Assembly (NCBI GenBank): GCA_021234155.1
Contig: JAJEKV010000094.1
Coordinates: 2,676,782-2,740,781, forward strand
From: Isoetes taiwanensis
Lineage: Eukaryota; Streptophyta; Lycopodiopsida; Isoetales; Isoetaceae
Reading direction: 5' to 3'
Length of the DNA stretch: 64,000 nucleotides
Shown here: positions 13,029 to 22,709 of the stretch, one piece after another
Numbering within the stretch: the first letter of the stretch is position 1
How the letters are laid out: every line of letters starts with the position of its first letter
Program-made: the position numbers and the translations under genes
The notes under the pieces: model-generated
The model's input: only the letters and a program-made list of their open reading frames with translations
Database searches by the model: none
Told to the model about the DNA's origin: nothing

Positions 13029-13412
13029 AAATGGCGCCATTTAGTACAAAAGAATAAATTTTGGTCTAAATTTGGAGCTAAATGGCGCCATGGCGTCATT
13101 TGGTCGAAACTGTGAACACTTGGATCAAATGGCGCCATTTGATCCAAATTCACACCTATGGCACATTCATAGGTGTGAATTTGGAACAAATGGCGCCATG
13201 GTGCCATAATAGGTGTGAATTTGGAACAAATGGCGCCATGGTGCCATTTGATCCAAGTGCACCATTTCGACCAAATGGCGCCATGGCTCCATTTGGCTCC
13301 AAATTTACATTTCAACCATGCAATTTTCAACCGAATGGCACTATGGCGCCATTAAGAACAACACACCATTTTAAGGGTGTATTTGGAATAGAATGGCGCC
13401 CTGGCGCCATTT
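13029..13412. repeat. palindrome array ATGGCGCCAT between divergent genes, copy A
   Basis: About eight copies of ATGGCGCCAT or its doubled form (two GGCGCC cores sharing CATG) sit 30-60 bp apart in AT-rich DNA, for example at 13,031, 13,080, 13,129, 13,220, 13,274 and 13,393. The intervening DNA repeats TTTGGAACAAATGG and GTGTGAATTTGG. All reading frames across it (WRHL, NGAMVPF) are artefacts. The array lies between the transposase and methyltransferase genes, where a shared regulatory or protein-binding region would be expected. Confidence 0.9.
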
Positions 13413-13762
13413 GATCCAAGTGGGTCACATGGGGCGATTTGGCTTAGCTCCATCACAAAATCTACACGAGGTGCCTATGTTATGCATTCTTGCTCCCATT
13501 GCTGTATATGTGTCAATAAGAGGAGGCATGCATAACATGGGCACCCCATGCCAACTTTGCAATTGAAACCAAGGTTCTTAGTGTCCTAGCAGATTAATGT
13601 CAAAGATTTGAACACGCTTATACACATGGCAAGCAATAGAACGTAATTCATACCGTAAAAAATTGGACTTACTTGATATTAGATAGATCCATAGTGGTAT
13701 GTCCTGGAGCAGAAGATGGAACAGGAAAATCAAGCTGATCCCAGCAGATATATTCGCAGAAG

Positions 13763-13945
13763 AATGCGCCAAGAAGAGTTCGCCAAGAAGAAAGCGCCAA
13801 GAAGGATTCGCCAAGAAGAAAGCGCCAAGAAGAAAGCGCCAAGAAGGATTCGCCAAGAAGAAAGCGCCAAGAAGAATGCGCCAAGAAGAAAGTGCCAAGA
13901 AGCACCTGGGATTTCTGTGAGCGCCAAGAAGGAAGCGCCGACAAA
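13763..13945. repeat. short tandem array of GCGCCAAGAAGAAA, copy A
   Basis: Direct repeats of 13-15 bp (GCGCCAAGAAGAAA alternating with TTCGCCAAGAAGAAA) run for about 12 units. Each unit keeps the GCGCC half of the palindromes in the neighbouring array. The long leucine/phenylalanine or lysine/arginine frames seen here in every register are repeat artefacts. Confidence 0.88.
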
Positions 13946-14732
13946 GACGCATGTCGCCTTTGCAAAGTTTCGCCCAGGCGCCGAGAAAAGAAGCTGCCTT
14001 ATGCGAAGTAGTCGAGACGAACAAAGCGGATTCGAAAGCACCGAAGCTGCAACTAAAACGTCTCTGGCCGCGGGCATGGTCGATTAAGTGGAGCAAGGCG
14101 ACAAAGAGGGAGCTTTAAATGCAAAGTACAATTTTAAAGCGGACGATTCAAATTTGGACAGGTGGCCAAATTTCAATTTGGGAATTTTGACTTTTTATGT
14201 TAATTGCGAGGGGCGGAATTTTGAATTTTATGTTCAAATTTAAGGCTGGGCGTTAGAGCGGGAAATATTCAATTTCAAAATTCAAATTGTGGAGGACATG
14301 GCGCCGGACCGCCGATGCATGGGCTGGCATGGCGCCTGGACCGCCATACGGGCATGGGCGGGCATGGTCGGGGGCCCGGGCATGGGCGCCAGACCGCCAC
14401 CGCATGGGCGGTCGGATTCGCATGGGCGCTGGATGTACCACCGGGCCCTAGTTGGCCTGCGGGTAGTGCAATGGGGCGGCACCCGCCAAAGTTTGTTATG
14501 CCTAATTGTTTTTCTGAAGCTTCTCATTTGGTTTATTCGTTTTCGATTCCAGCTCCAAGCGCCTCGACCTTAGCCGCCCGGGTAATTAGTCGCCGGCGCC
14601 TAGCGCCAAGCCCTAAAAAGCAACCCGCCGAGTCCTTTGTTTTTAGTGTTTTTCGGCCATTTCCCCCCGGTTCGGTAGCCTCAACACATCTAGCTACACA
14701 CCAGTTTTCGGACCGAATTCAAGGCGCTCGAA
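13946..14732 (+). promoter_or_regulatory. probable leader/promoter interval of the ParB-methyltransferase gene, copy A
   Basis: Sequence changes from AT-rich repeats of TTCAAATTTGG type (14,140-14,290) to a GC-rich block of GGGCATGGGCG and ATGGGCGG repeats (14,285-14,460), then to a conserved leader up to the ATG at 14,733. The same three blocks precede the ATG of copy B (27,745). No clear TATA box was recognised. Frames here have no family similarity. Confidence 0.5.
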
Positions 14733-14879
14733 ATGGAAATCGACAATTCTGGAGCTCCTCAGAATGTGGAGACAGCGGCTAGCGCACCTCAAGGGACAGG
14801 TATGTCATCTACTTGCATTGTTTTGTTTGGGCTAAATCGCGCCACCGCGCCATTTAGATGCCTGCCTGGTAGCCACTTT

Positions 14880-15315
14880 AGGGTCTTATAGTTGACAAAT
14901 GGCGCCATGGCGCCATTTGGATGCCTGAGAGCACTTTAGGAGTATTAGCTTACTTTAGGATGCCTGGTAGCTTACTCTAGGGAGTCTTGTTGTTACCAAA
15001 TGGCGCCATGGCGCCATTTGATGTCTATTAGCTTACATTATGGACTTGTCATTTGCAAATGGCGCCATGGCGCTATTTGATGTCTATTAGCCTATCATAG
15101 GGCCTTGTTGTTGGCAAATGGCGCCATGGTGCCATTTGATGTCTATTAGCTTACCATAGGGCCTTGTTGTTGGCAAATGGCGCCATGGCGCCATTTGATG
15201 TCTATTAGCTTACCATAGGGTCTTGTTGTTGGCAAATGTCGCCATGGCGCTATTCGATATATATTAGCACATTTGGGCCTTGTTGTTGGCAAATGGCGCC
15301 ATGGCGCTATTTGTA
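14880..15315. repeat. seven ~60-bp tandem units, each with a doubled GGCGCC palindrome, in intron 1
   Basis: Units of about 58-60 bp read ATTTGATGTCTATTAGCTTA, then CATAGGGCCTTGTTGTTGGC, then the palindrome. The palindrome (two GGCGCC cores in AAATGG...CCATTT context) starts at 14,897, 14,998, 15,057, 15,116 and 15,176 and in two more degenerate copies to about 15,312. The spacers are near identical to each other, unlike a CRISPR array. Confidence 0.9.
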
Positions 15316-15372
15316 TCTGCGTCCAGCATAAACACTAATGGAGTCATTCGCATATGTATTGCTCCTACGAAT

Positions 15373-15464
15373 CGCAGATGCCTCTACCCAGTCAGAGCCA
15401 ATCTCCTTCCAACCATCTTCCGCGAATATTGCGAAGGGGCTCGGACTGGGTAGAGGCCTCTGCG
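15373..15464. repeat. 27-bp inverted repeat (hairpin) in intron 1
   Basis: The arms at 15,373-15,399 and 15,438-15,464 differ at two positions (CGCAGATGCCTCTACCCAG against its complement). A 38-bp loop separates them and contains a second partial palindrome (CGCGAATATTGCG). In RNA this would form a strong stem. Confidence 0.75.
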
Positions 15465-15893
15465 AACAAACGCAGGGAAATGCATACGAACTGCTTCCAT
15501 GTGCTTATGCACTGGACTCAGATGCAAATGGCGCCATTTGCCTACCACAACTGATTGTTGCCTGCTTGTTAAAACCATTTACTGATGTCTCTTTGTTACT
15601 GATGCCCCTTTGTTGTAGCTATGTTACGTCCGAAAACCCAATTTCAATCCGACCAGACTATCATGCTGACAGACAGGTACTGGTGCATGGAAGTAATGCG
15701 GGTGAGCCCATCTACTGCTACAGGCTCGAAAGGAGACTGCAGAAGAGAGCTCTGTCTCCTTATAAAGGAGACAGCCCCAGAATCAGCCGGAATTTACCAG
15801 CCAGGTATCTTGGTCCACATGAAGATGGTTGCCAAGAGCGGTCGCGAAGATTGGATCCGGGTGGTCTGTGAGGATACAATGCAGCATCTACTA

Positions 15894-17814
15894 CTAGTAA
15901 AAATGCCCAGCGTTGCTAGGCATAGGTGGGAACTTATAACATTGGGAACTTATAAATGATAAGACTGCATTGTGAAATCGCACTACCTAGCATTGTTAGG
16001 CAAAAAGTTGAAAACATGTAAATAATGAGGTAGCAATGCATGGTCATTATGGGGATTTGAGCCTAATGATATTCAAAACATTTTAAATCAATATTGTTCA
16101 AATGTTTAATATTTAAGCTCAATAGATAGGAGGGGCTCAATAGACATGATACAATAGCACATTTGAAGTTCTAGATATAGACAATGTACGGTCACAATCT
16201 AGAAGTTGTTTTCTTAAAGAGTTTAGAAGTCTCTGAACAAAAAATGTTCGATTATCTTTATGACGTGCCATTTTTTAAAAAGGCATAAATTAGAAGACAT
16301 ACTTAGTCTATGCAATACCATGAAAACCCACACAACATCCCCCCACAACATGGCAATGGGGAGGAGGGATTTAGCGGCTGATTACTGGTTGATGACCTGC
16401 TGAGCAAAATTGGAGCGTCGTTTTCCATTCCGGAGATGGAATGTCGTAATTAAAACTTACCTTCTTCAGGCTCTAAACAACAATGATCAAACAACAATCT
16501 ATATAATGATGAGAACATAAACAATGCTTTCAATTTTCATTGGTGTAGAAGGCCTTCAAAGTCTATAAATAACCCCTTGCCCATCAAACTTCTTGATGCT
16601 CCATGCACATATGTTGGGTCCTTTTCATTTTAAATTCTTACATCACATAAACAACAACAAAACTTCATATTCCTACATAACGCTTATGATACTAAATTTG
16701 TAAAATATATGAGGGAACATGATTGCCAATACTTCATACTATAATTTTGAATTCAAAATGTATGGCATTGCTTTCTAAACACCAACACGCATTTGCACTA
16801 AAGCTATTTAATATTTGGATTCAAAATCTGGTCAAAGAAATGCCAACTCCTTTGGAGGAACAATTAGCAGGTTGTCTCTGTTTTTATGGGTAGCCATTCA
16901 ACAGTCTGGATAGTCCCAGCCATTCAACAGTCTGGATAGTCCCTTCTGCAGCACTGCCAATGGGATTGATTAATTTATGAATATACAATAGAATTTCATG
17001 TGCAGAATGTACATAGGCGGAATAATGAAGAAGCTCACAAACAATGCATCAATTTTGCTATATTTCCATGTTCCCAGATCCTTCCATTTAGCCTTCCAAA
17101 ATCACAATCCATTTAGATTTAGCTATGATATAGTACATTAGTTATTGATTTCAGTTCCAAGTTTTCAAATTTTCCAGTGCCCTCACTAATTTGCGCAATC
17201 AATCCGCATACTCCGCTGCTTCAGCTAGCTATCTTACAGATCTATCTATGGTGGCATTATGAATCCAATATGTACCATTAACATGGTATTGCCTCCAAGC
17301 CCTGCATTATGTAATAACAAAATGGACTGAAATGAGAGCATACATTATGTGGGAGAGGACACGAACCAAAAAAAGCAACCTTTGTATACCTGCATTGGAG
17401 GAGGCCCACTTCAAATATAAGAAAGATAAAAATCTTATTTTACACAACAGAACACCAGACTTTATATGCCTCAGTAAATATAATTTGATAAAAGAAAAAT
17501 CTTTTTTACCTGCACTTAAATAAATGACTGTAGAAGAAAAAGCCAAGCAGAAGCAAAAGCCAGAGACATGGTATTCTTGCTGTTGACAGAATTCTCGCAG
17601 AAGCAAAAGCCATGCAAACACAAATAAATTTAGAGATCAGTGTTTGAGAATAACTCCTGGTGTTCTGGTATTTAGGTTCATACCTTGACGTCCTTAACAT
17701 ATGATTGTCAAAGGTTTTTGGCCATAGCCGAGATCAGAAATAAGGTACCTTTGCTGGATCCTAGAAGTTTCAAGAATGTCATTCCACAGCAGGATGATGC
17801 AGATGGTTATTACC
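15894..17814. other. rearranged interval without a recognisable gene
   Basis: It opens with CTAGTAAAAATGCCC and two direct motifs, CCCAGCGTTGCTAGGCA and CCTAGCATTGTTAGGCA (15,902-16,002), resembling a CACTA-type end with subterminal repeats; no partner end was found. A 26-bp tandem duplication lies near 16,890-16,945. Sequence from about 17,300 to 17,814 probably belongs to the PPR gene's downstream part or 3' flank. Short frames here are not supported. Confidence 0.5.
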
Positions 17815-18027
17815 TCAACACATTTTTGGCTTTGCCGCATCTATCTTGAAACCAGTTTGCATGATTTCAGTATGGATCACCTGGCCCCTGTCTAAATCTT
17901 TTAGCTTAGCACATGCTTTCAACAATGCTACAAATGTATAGCTGCTAGGACGGACATTATTCACTTGCATTTCCATATACAGGTTAAAAGCATGTTGATA
18001 TTTCCCAGCATCAATATATCCTGCCAT
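17815..18027 (-). pseudogene. PPR protein fragment, 3' half (detached)
   Basis: It encodes AGYIDAGKYQHAFNLYMEM followed by RPSSYTFVALLKACAKLKD, a classic pentatricopeptide repeat pair of the plant organelle RNA-binding family. It joins in sense and register to the other PPR half at 20,401-20,901, whose last residues are VFSWTSLL. The two halves now lie in opposite orientation about 2.4 kb apart. The edge at 18,027 abuts gene X/methyltransferase sequence directly, with CGTT shared at the breakpoint. Confidence 0.85.
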
Positions 18028-19995
18028 AACGGTTTTGTGGAGTTGGGTCCGCTCTTCTTCCGTGTGTAATCACTGGTGACCTTGACGAAGGTCTTCCCAT
18101 GCAGCACTTCCTGGAACAAAACCCGACAGTCTACGTAGTTGAGACCCCTCATGCACCTCAGATAGGTCTGACTGAAGTAGTCATGGTCTTTTGCCCAGTT
18201 ACAAGTAATAACTTGTCCCTTGTTATCTTGTAGCTTGCAGGATTTCCACAAGTTCCACATGGACATGAATAACTAAAAAATATCCTCTGGCATGAAGACC
18301 CACTGGTTGAAATCTTTTGGATGCTTACCACGCATGGTAACTTCAGCCAAAGCCAGATAACGCTGGAAACAACAAGAAGTTAGCCTTGAATGACATTTAA
18401 TGTGCAAATGGCGCCGCGGCGCCATTTAGTGAAGAAATGGCGCCGCCGCGCCATTTAGTAAGCAAATGGCGCCACAGCGCCATTTGCACACTAAATGGCG
18501 CCGCGGCGCCATTTGCTAATCTTGCCAATAATTACAACAGTATGTACCTTGTATGGTTCAGAGCGTGACTGCCCGCGTCCCGATGGATCAGGCTTCCCGC
18601 ATAGAGCATATTGCTGCCACAGGTGGGTTATGTTATCAATGAAGGGCTCTTTGAAAATAGTCTTCGCAGTGATATCATTGACTTCACAACTGAGCTGCAG
18701 GCATTCTTGTTCGTTGACTGTGCCAGATAAGACTCGGCAATTCCGTTGAAGATAAATCTTTGACATTTGCTCTTGGGACTTTGCTGTGCCGAGTCTTCTA
18801 CATACAAGCTGAGCAGCCATAACTGAATGATTGCCATTCACTATATAATAGTGCATCCCCATGAGGTCATCCTCGGTTTTCCAAGGGACCAGTTTGTTTG
18901 TGAGGGGATTGAATGGAATTACATCAGCGGGAGTGAACACTGGATGTGGGTCTCTCTGAAAGGACTCCACCAATGTTTTGACGTGCTCCATATTCCTTAG
19001 TCTAGATGTCAGATTTGCTGGCCCTTGATATAGTTTGAACACGTCTATCTTTTTTATAAATGTGACACCAAGAGGAAACAGATGCTAGTGATCGTAAATT
19101 TTTTGCAGTGTATTCTCTGCCGTCTTTTCCTCTTCTGACCTTTCCACCTTAAGATTTGCAGGCACCTCTAGCAAGTGCTGAGCAATTCTTAAGGTAACCT
19201 TGCGCTCTGACTTCTGAATGGCGACCCTTTTGGCCGGTGTGCCCGCAGGATCTTGGCTATGCAAAAGGCTTGGAGGTTCACCACCACTTCTTGGACTTCC
19301 AGCAGGACTAGGAGCCTGAGTCTACCTTCTTTGCTTTTTAGGTGTCCTTTCCTTCTCGGAGGTCTCCAGCCTGTGTTTCTTCTTCTTCTTTTTCCCTTCC
19401 ATTTCCTCTGTCTCCACTTCCTTCCCCTCCTTTTCCTGTCTCGCCTTTCCTTCCTTCTGCCCCTTGCCATCCCTGTCCTTGTCTTTCCTTTCCTTTTTCT
19501 TTTCCTTCTCTTCCTTTTCCTTCTTTTCCTTCTCTTCCTTTTCCTTCTTTTCCTTCCTTTCCTTCCTTTCCTTCTTTTCCTTCTCAGGATCTTTGTGATC
19601 CTTTCTCTTAACTTTCCGCTTGCCCGCCGCCTTTCCTTCCTCAGTTTCCTGGCCAACATCCTCAGTAGAAGATGAGGAGTCTTTTTCGGCTGCAGGTGTC
19701 TCCTTAGGTTGTCTTGTCTTCTTCTTGCTAACTGTTTTTAACCAGGCCGTGTCCACAATGGTGGGTAGCTTTTGCTGGGCTAATGCCTTGACAACGAATG
19801 AAGGCGAGTTTTTCGACTCGTTCATACGATTTCGAATAATCATAAAGCCCCTCAAGATTTCTTGTGGGCCTTTGATGTCAGCTTCTTCAAAGCTGTTGTA
19901 CGATGGCAGCGCCCAGCCTTGTTTCTTCGCCGAACCAGCTACATTTGCAATGCTAGCAGACATTACAGTGGGATCATAAAACTTCCAGTCCACAT
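18028..19995 (-). pseudogene. ParB-methyltransferase gene, ParB-containing part of copy A (inverted)
   Basis: Exon 3 (18,548-19,995) begins VDWKFYDPTVM and continues into a very lysine/glutamate-rich segment (19,330-19,650, probable charged helix). It then has a ParB-like domain: MEHVKTLVESFQRDP, DVIPFNP, YYIVNGNHSVMAAQLV, then VLSGTVNEQECLQLSCEVND. ParB-type folds bind nucleotide and DNA. A GT donor at 18,547 (TACAAG/GTACAT) and a CAG acceptor at 18,363 bound an intron of 185 bp. Exon 4 (18,062-18,362) encodes ALAEVTMRGKHPKDFNQW and stops being methyltransferase-like at DYT. Bases 18,028-18,061 come from the 3' end of gene X. Two in-frame TAG stops (near 19,323 and 19,084) correspond to CAG and TGG in copy B. 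Confidence 0.8.
18406..18514. repeat. four GGCGCC palindromes in the intron before exon 4, copy A
   Basis: Four AAATGGCGCC...GGCGCCATTT palindromes with a 2-3-base centre (GCG, GCC or ACA variants) are spaced about 27-30 bp apart. They lie inside the intron and are also present in copy B at 29,468-29,577. Confidence 0.88.
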
Positions 19996-20400
19996 CTTAT
20001 ATTATAATGTTGTGTAATGGACCACGCCATAAATCGGACGGCTGAGATCGTTCAATCAAATCGGATGGCTTAGATGTTATATTTTGACTTGCTTTAGGTT
20101 TCTTCTGCAATAGCAGCGTGGGCCGCATGTTCTGATCCCGACTCTAGCCGTGGAGGTGGATCAGCTGCTGCTTATGTCTTGGACGTGGCTATGGCGGAAG
20201 CTAAGTCGGAGGTAACTATTGCTACATCTCTTGCTGAATCCGGTGAGGCCTTAAAAGTCGGGCATGGTTACAGAAAACCCTGTAGATCCTGTAGATCCCT
20301 GTAGATCCCTGTAGTCGGGTGTTTGTTGCACCTTTGTTAGCGTGAGAAAACCCCCAACAAATTGATGCACTTCCGAGCTATCCAGAACTGGCATCTGATG
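19996..20400. other. unassigned interval upstream of the PPR half
   Basis: Contains a coding-looking alanine/serine-rich stretch (20,100-20,250) and a short tandem repeat of CCCTGTAGATC (20,277-20,320). Nothing here could be tied to a family. It may be the 5' flank of the PPR gene plus inversion-junction DNA. Confidence 0.4.
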
Positions 20401-20901
20401 TAGAAATTGGCTCCAGATTTCAGACACAAAATTTCGAAGCAACCCCTGTGGTTAGATGGATGGCATAACCCAGCTTGGGTTAAAGATATGCTGGACAAAA
20501 AGTTGGTTGAGAAGAGCAAGAACTATGTAGTTAGTGAAATCATATCTTCAACGCTCCAAGACCATGATTTGAGGATGGAAATGACAGGTCCACGGTATGG
20601 CCAGGGTAGTTCTTGGGAAATGCTTAGCTTGGAAGAGGCACTCAGTATCTTGGATCAAAAAGATAAACTTCCTTCAGTTGATGATTTGGTATTCATTTTA
20701 CAAAAATGCAGGAAGAAACAAAATTTACATTATGCCAAACATGTTTATGATTACATATGCAATAACGGGCTGGAAGATCATAAATCTATTGGCAACTATA
20801 TTATCCCAATGTTTGTGGAGTGTGGAAGTATGTCTGAAGCTCAATCAGTTTTTGACAGGTTGATTTATCAGAATGTATTTTCATGGACTTCTTTACTCGT
20901 T
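20401..20901 (+). pseudogene. PPR protein fragment, 5' half
   Basis: Encodes SWEMLSLEEALSILDQ, then VDDLVFILQKCRKKQNLHYAKHVYDYICNN, then YIIPMFVECGSMSEAQSVFDRL and VFSWTSLL. These are successive PPR motifs of the PLS-type plant family. The frame then runs into gene X sequence at CTCGTTGTAGTACACC. The start codon is not clear. It is complementary in content to the detached half at 17,815-18,027, so one PPR gene has been split. Confidence 0.85.
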
Positions 20902-21225
20902 GTAGTACACCCTAATAAGGCCATACATCTGTCCCTTAGAAATTTCATGAATGAACTCTGATATGTATGCATCCAGAGAGTGTGCTAAATATCCAGCACG
21001 AAGAAGAGGCCTCAATTGCTGTAGCATCTCGTCCAGATAAGGAGGGGGTTCAAGAATTCCCCTCATTGCAAGTCTCCTATAACATTCAGATGGATTAATT
21101 TCCATCAATGGCTCATGACCACAATCAAATCGCTCGAGAATGAAGTTGATCAACTCCATTGTAAGCTCCTTGGTGGGACTGTGGCGCAACCTCCACTCCA
21201 AGAAATGGTCCCATAGCTCATCCAT
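20896..21225 (-). CDS. gene X, copy 1: unknown protein, 3' end cut at the PPR junction
   Basis: The first supported ATG is at 21,225 (MDELWDHFLEWRLRHSP; a longer start at 21,285 is possible). The protein is about 110 residues, leucine rich and helical (YRRLAMRGILEPPPYLDEML, RAGYLAHSLDAYISEFIHEI), and ends ...LIRVYYNE where the breakpoint brings a stop. Copy 2 continues NGFVELGPLFFR. No family was recognised. It is present in the same place in both copies, immediately beside the satellite array and facing the methyltransferase gene. Confidence 0.55.
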
Positions 21226-21404
21226 TCCAGGTGGGGCATGCTTGCGAGCCTTACGAGTAGCCCAGGGGAATTGGGTCCGGGGCATGCTTGCAAGGATCGC
21301 CTTCCGAGGTAGCCAAGTTCAAGAGGGGAGGATTGGGTCCAATCATTTGCAAAAGCAAGCAAGGAAGAGAAGACCGGCGAGCAAGGAACACCTGATTTTT
21401 CTAC

Positions 21405-22045
21405 TATAAAGAGCAAGTAGCAAGTTCAAGAGCAAACAACAAGATCAAGTAGCAAGGAGCACGGAATGAAGTATTGCGTTCTTGATGTAGCAAGGAACAA
21501 GGATCAAGATCAAGTAGCAAGATGCAATGAACAAGGAAGATCAAGTAGCAAGAAGATCAAGGAACAAGGAAGATCAAGGAGCAAGAAGCAAGGATCAAGA
21601 TCAAGTAGAAGGAACAAGATCAAGTAGCAAGATCAAGAGCAAGGAACAAGATCAAGTAGCAAGGAGCAAGGGAATGAAGTAGAAAGGAACAAGGATCAAG
21701 ATCAAGTAGCAAGAAGAAATGAACAAGGAAGATCAAGTAGCAAGAAGATCAAGGAACAAGGAAGATCAAGTAGCAAGAAGATCAAGGAACAAGGAAGATC
21801 AAGTAGCAAGGAACAAGATCAAGTAGCAAGATCAAGAGCAAGGAACAAGATCAAGTAGCAAGGAGCACGGGAATGAAGTAGCAAGGAACAAGGATCAAGA
21901 TCAAGTAGCAAGAAGCAATGAACAAGCAAGATCAAGTAGCAAGAAGATCAAGGAACGAGGAAGATCAAGTAGCAAGAAGATCAAGGAACAAGGAAGATGA
22001 AGGAGCAAGAAGCAAGGATCAAGATCAAGTAGCAAGGTGAAAAGT
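21405..22045. repeat. purine-rich satellite (GATCAAGTAGCAAG family), copy 1
   Basis: The array is built from AACAAGGAAGATCAAGTAGCAAG-like words, with a longer period of roughly 210-230 bp marked by GCAAGGAGCACGGG(A). One strand is almost free of C and T outside GATC. The same array with the same higher-order pattern occurs at 30,408-31,060, so it belongs to the element unit. Confidence 0.88.
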
Positions 22046-22079
22046 GAGAAGTGAAAGCAAGGTAAAAGAATTTATAGCT

Positions 22080-22203
22080 ACGAATCCAATAATGTTGAAG
22101 TATAATACCAATAATGTTGAAGTATAATACCAATAATGCTGACGTATAATACCAATAATGCTCACGTATAATACCAATAATGCTGAAGTATTATACCAAT
22201 AAT
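22080..22203. repeat. 22-bp tandem repeat upstream of the MAYNIYED gene, copy 1
   Basis: About five and a half copies of CCAATAATGYTGAAGTATAATA lie directly before a TATA box. The position suggests promoter-proximal repeats. The identical array precedes copy 2 at 31,071-31,193. Confidence 0.88.
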
Positions 22204-22213
22204 TCTACGACGA

Positions 22214-22222
22214 CTATAAAAG
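22214..22222 (+). promoter_or_regulatory. TATA box of the MAYNIYED gene, copy 1
   Basis: CTATAAAAG lies 43 bp before the ATG at 22,257 and just after the 22-bp repeats. This leaves room for a short leader, as expected if transcription starts about 30 bp downstream. Confidence 0.7.
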
Positions 22223-22256
22223 CAGCTCCATTCGGTGTAGAAGTCATTCATCTCCC

Positions 22257-22478
22257 ATGGCTTATAATATTTATGAAGATCGGTTTGAGACCATTCTTTG
22301 CTCCATGAGCTACAATGATATTGTTCGCTGCATACATAAAGGTGTTAAATTGGATCCCTACTTGCAATCCAAAGCCGATCGCCCCGAAAGTGTCATTGTT
22401 TCGCCTTACTCGTGTTGTGATCCATCTTCTTTGGCTTCCTCGAAGCGTGCCTATGAGCTGAATGCGATCACGCGTTAG
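22257..22478 (+). CDS. MAYNIYED small gene, copy 1 (frame altered after residue ~40)
   Basis: The ATG is in a CTCCCATGGC context, good for plants. The first 40 residues match copy 2 (YNIYEDRFETILCSMSYND, then VRCIHKGVKL). After that, small indels change frame and the end differs (KRAYELNAITR against an 80-residue copy 2). No family recognised. The N-terminus looks helical. Confidence 0.6.
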   Translation: MAYNIYEDRFETILCSMSYNDIVRCIHKGVKLDPYLQSKADRPESVIVSPYSCCDPSSLASSKRAYELNAITR

Positions 22479-22709
22479 CGTGGATTGAAGATGAGTGAAT
22501 CATTGATCAGATAATGCCATCAATAATATGTGCATCTAAATTATATGTATGCCATCAATAATGTGTGCATCAGATGTAATGATGTGTATTAAACACCTAT
22601 TAAAAGATGTAAGGATGTAGTATAAGCATAATGAAAGCTAATTGATGTATATTTGGGTATTAATTGTCCAAAATGCACTGTATTATAGCAAAAGAAATTA
22701 CATACATGA

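Larger units (their letters stand above)
14733..15893 (+). pseudogene. ParB-methyltransferase gene, exons 1-2 of copy A
   Basis: Exon 1 (14,733-14,799) begins MEIDNSGAPQNVETAAS and ends at a GT donor (GGACAG/GTATGT). Exon 2 (15,775-15,893), after a CAG acceptor, encodes APESAGIYQPGILVHMKMVAKSGREDWIRVV. Copy B carries the same exons. The join keeps frame (phase 1). Intron 1 is about 975 bp and holds the tandem palindromes and a hairpin; copy B has deleted most of it. Exon 2 breaks off at 15,893 because the rest of the gene is inverted (18,062-19,995), so this copy cannot make a full transcript. Confidence 0.75.

Noticed and set aside
13578..14096. Hydrophobic LLGAFFLA repeat frames and their lysine-rich opposites
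   Set aside because: Every register of the GCGCCAAGAAG array is open because the unit lacks stops. There is no family similarity.
14880..15315. Regularly spaced palindromes resembling a CRISPR array
   Set aside because: The spacers are near copies of each other, the array lies in a plant intron and there are no cas genes.
15338..15871. 177-residue plus frame inside intron 1
   Set aside because: It overlaps the hairpin and exon 2 in another frame. Copy B lacks most of it, and exon 2 is read in the frame continuous with the later exons.
19189..19675. Arginine-rich and phenylalanine/leucine-rich frames opposite the methyltransferase gene
   Set aside because: They are shadows of the lysine/glutamate-rich coding segment, which is the frame continuous with the ParB domain.
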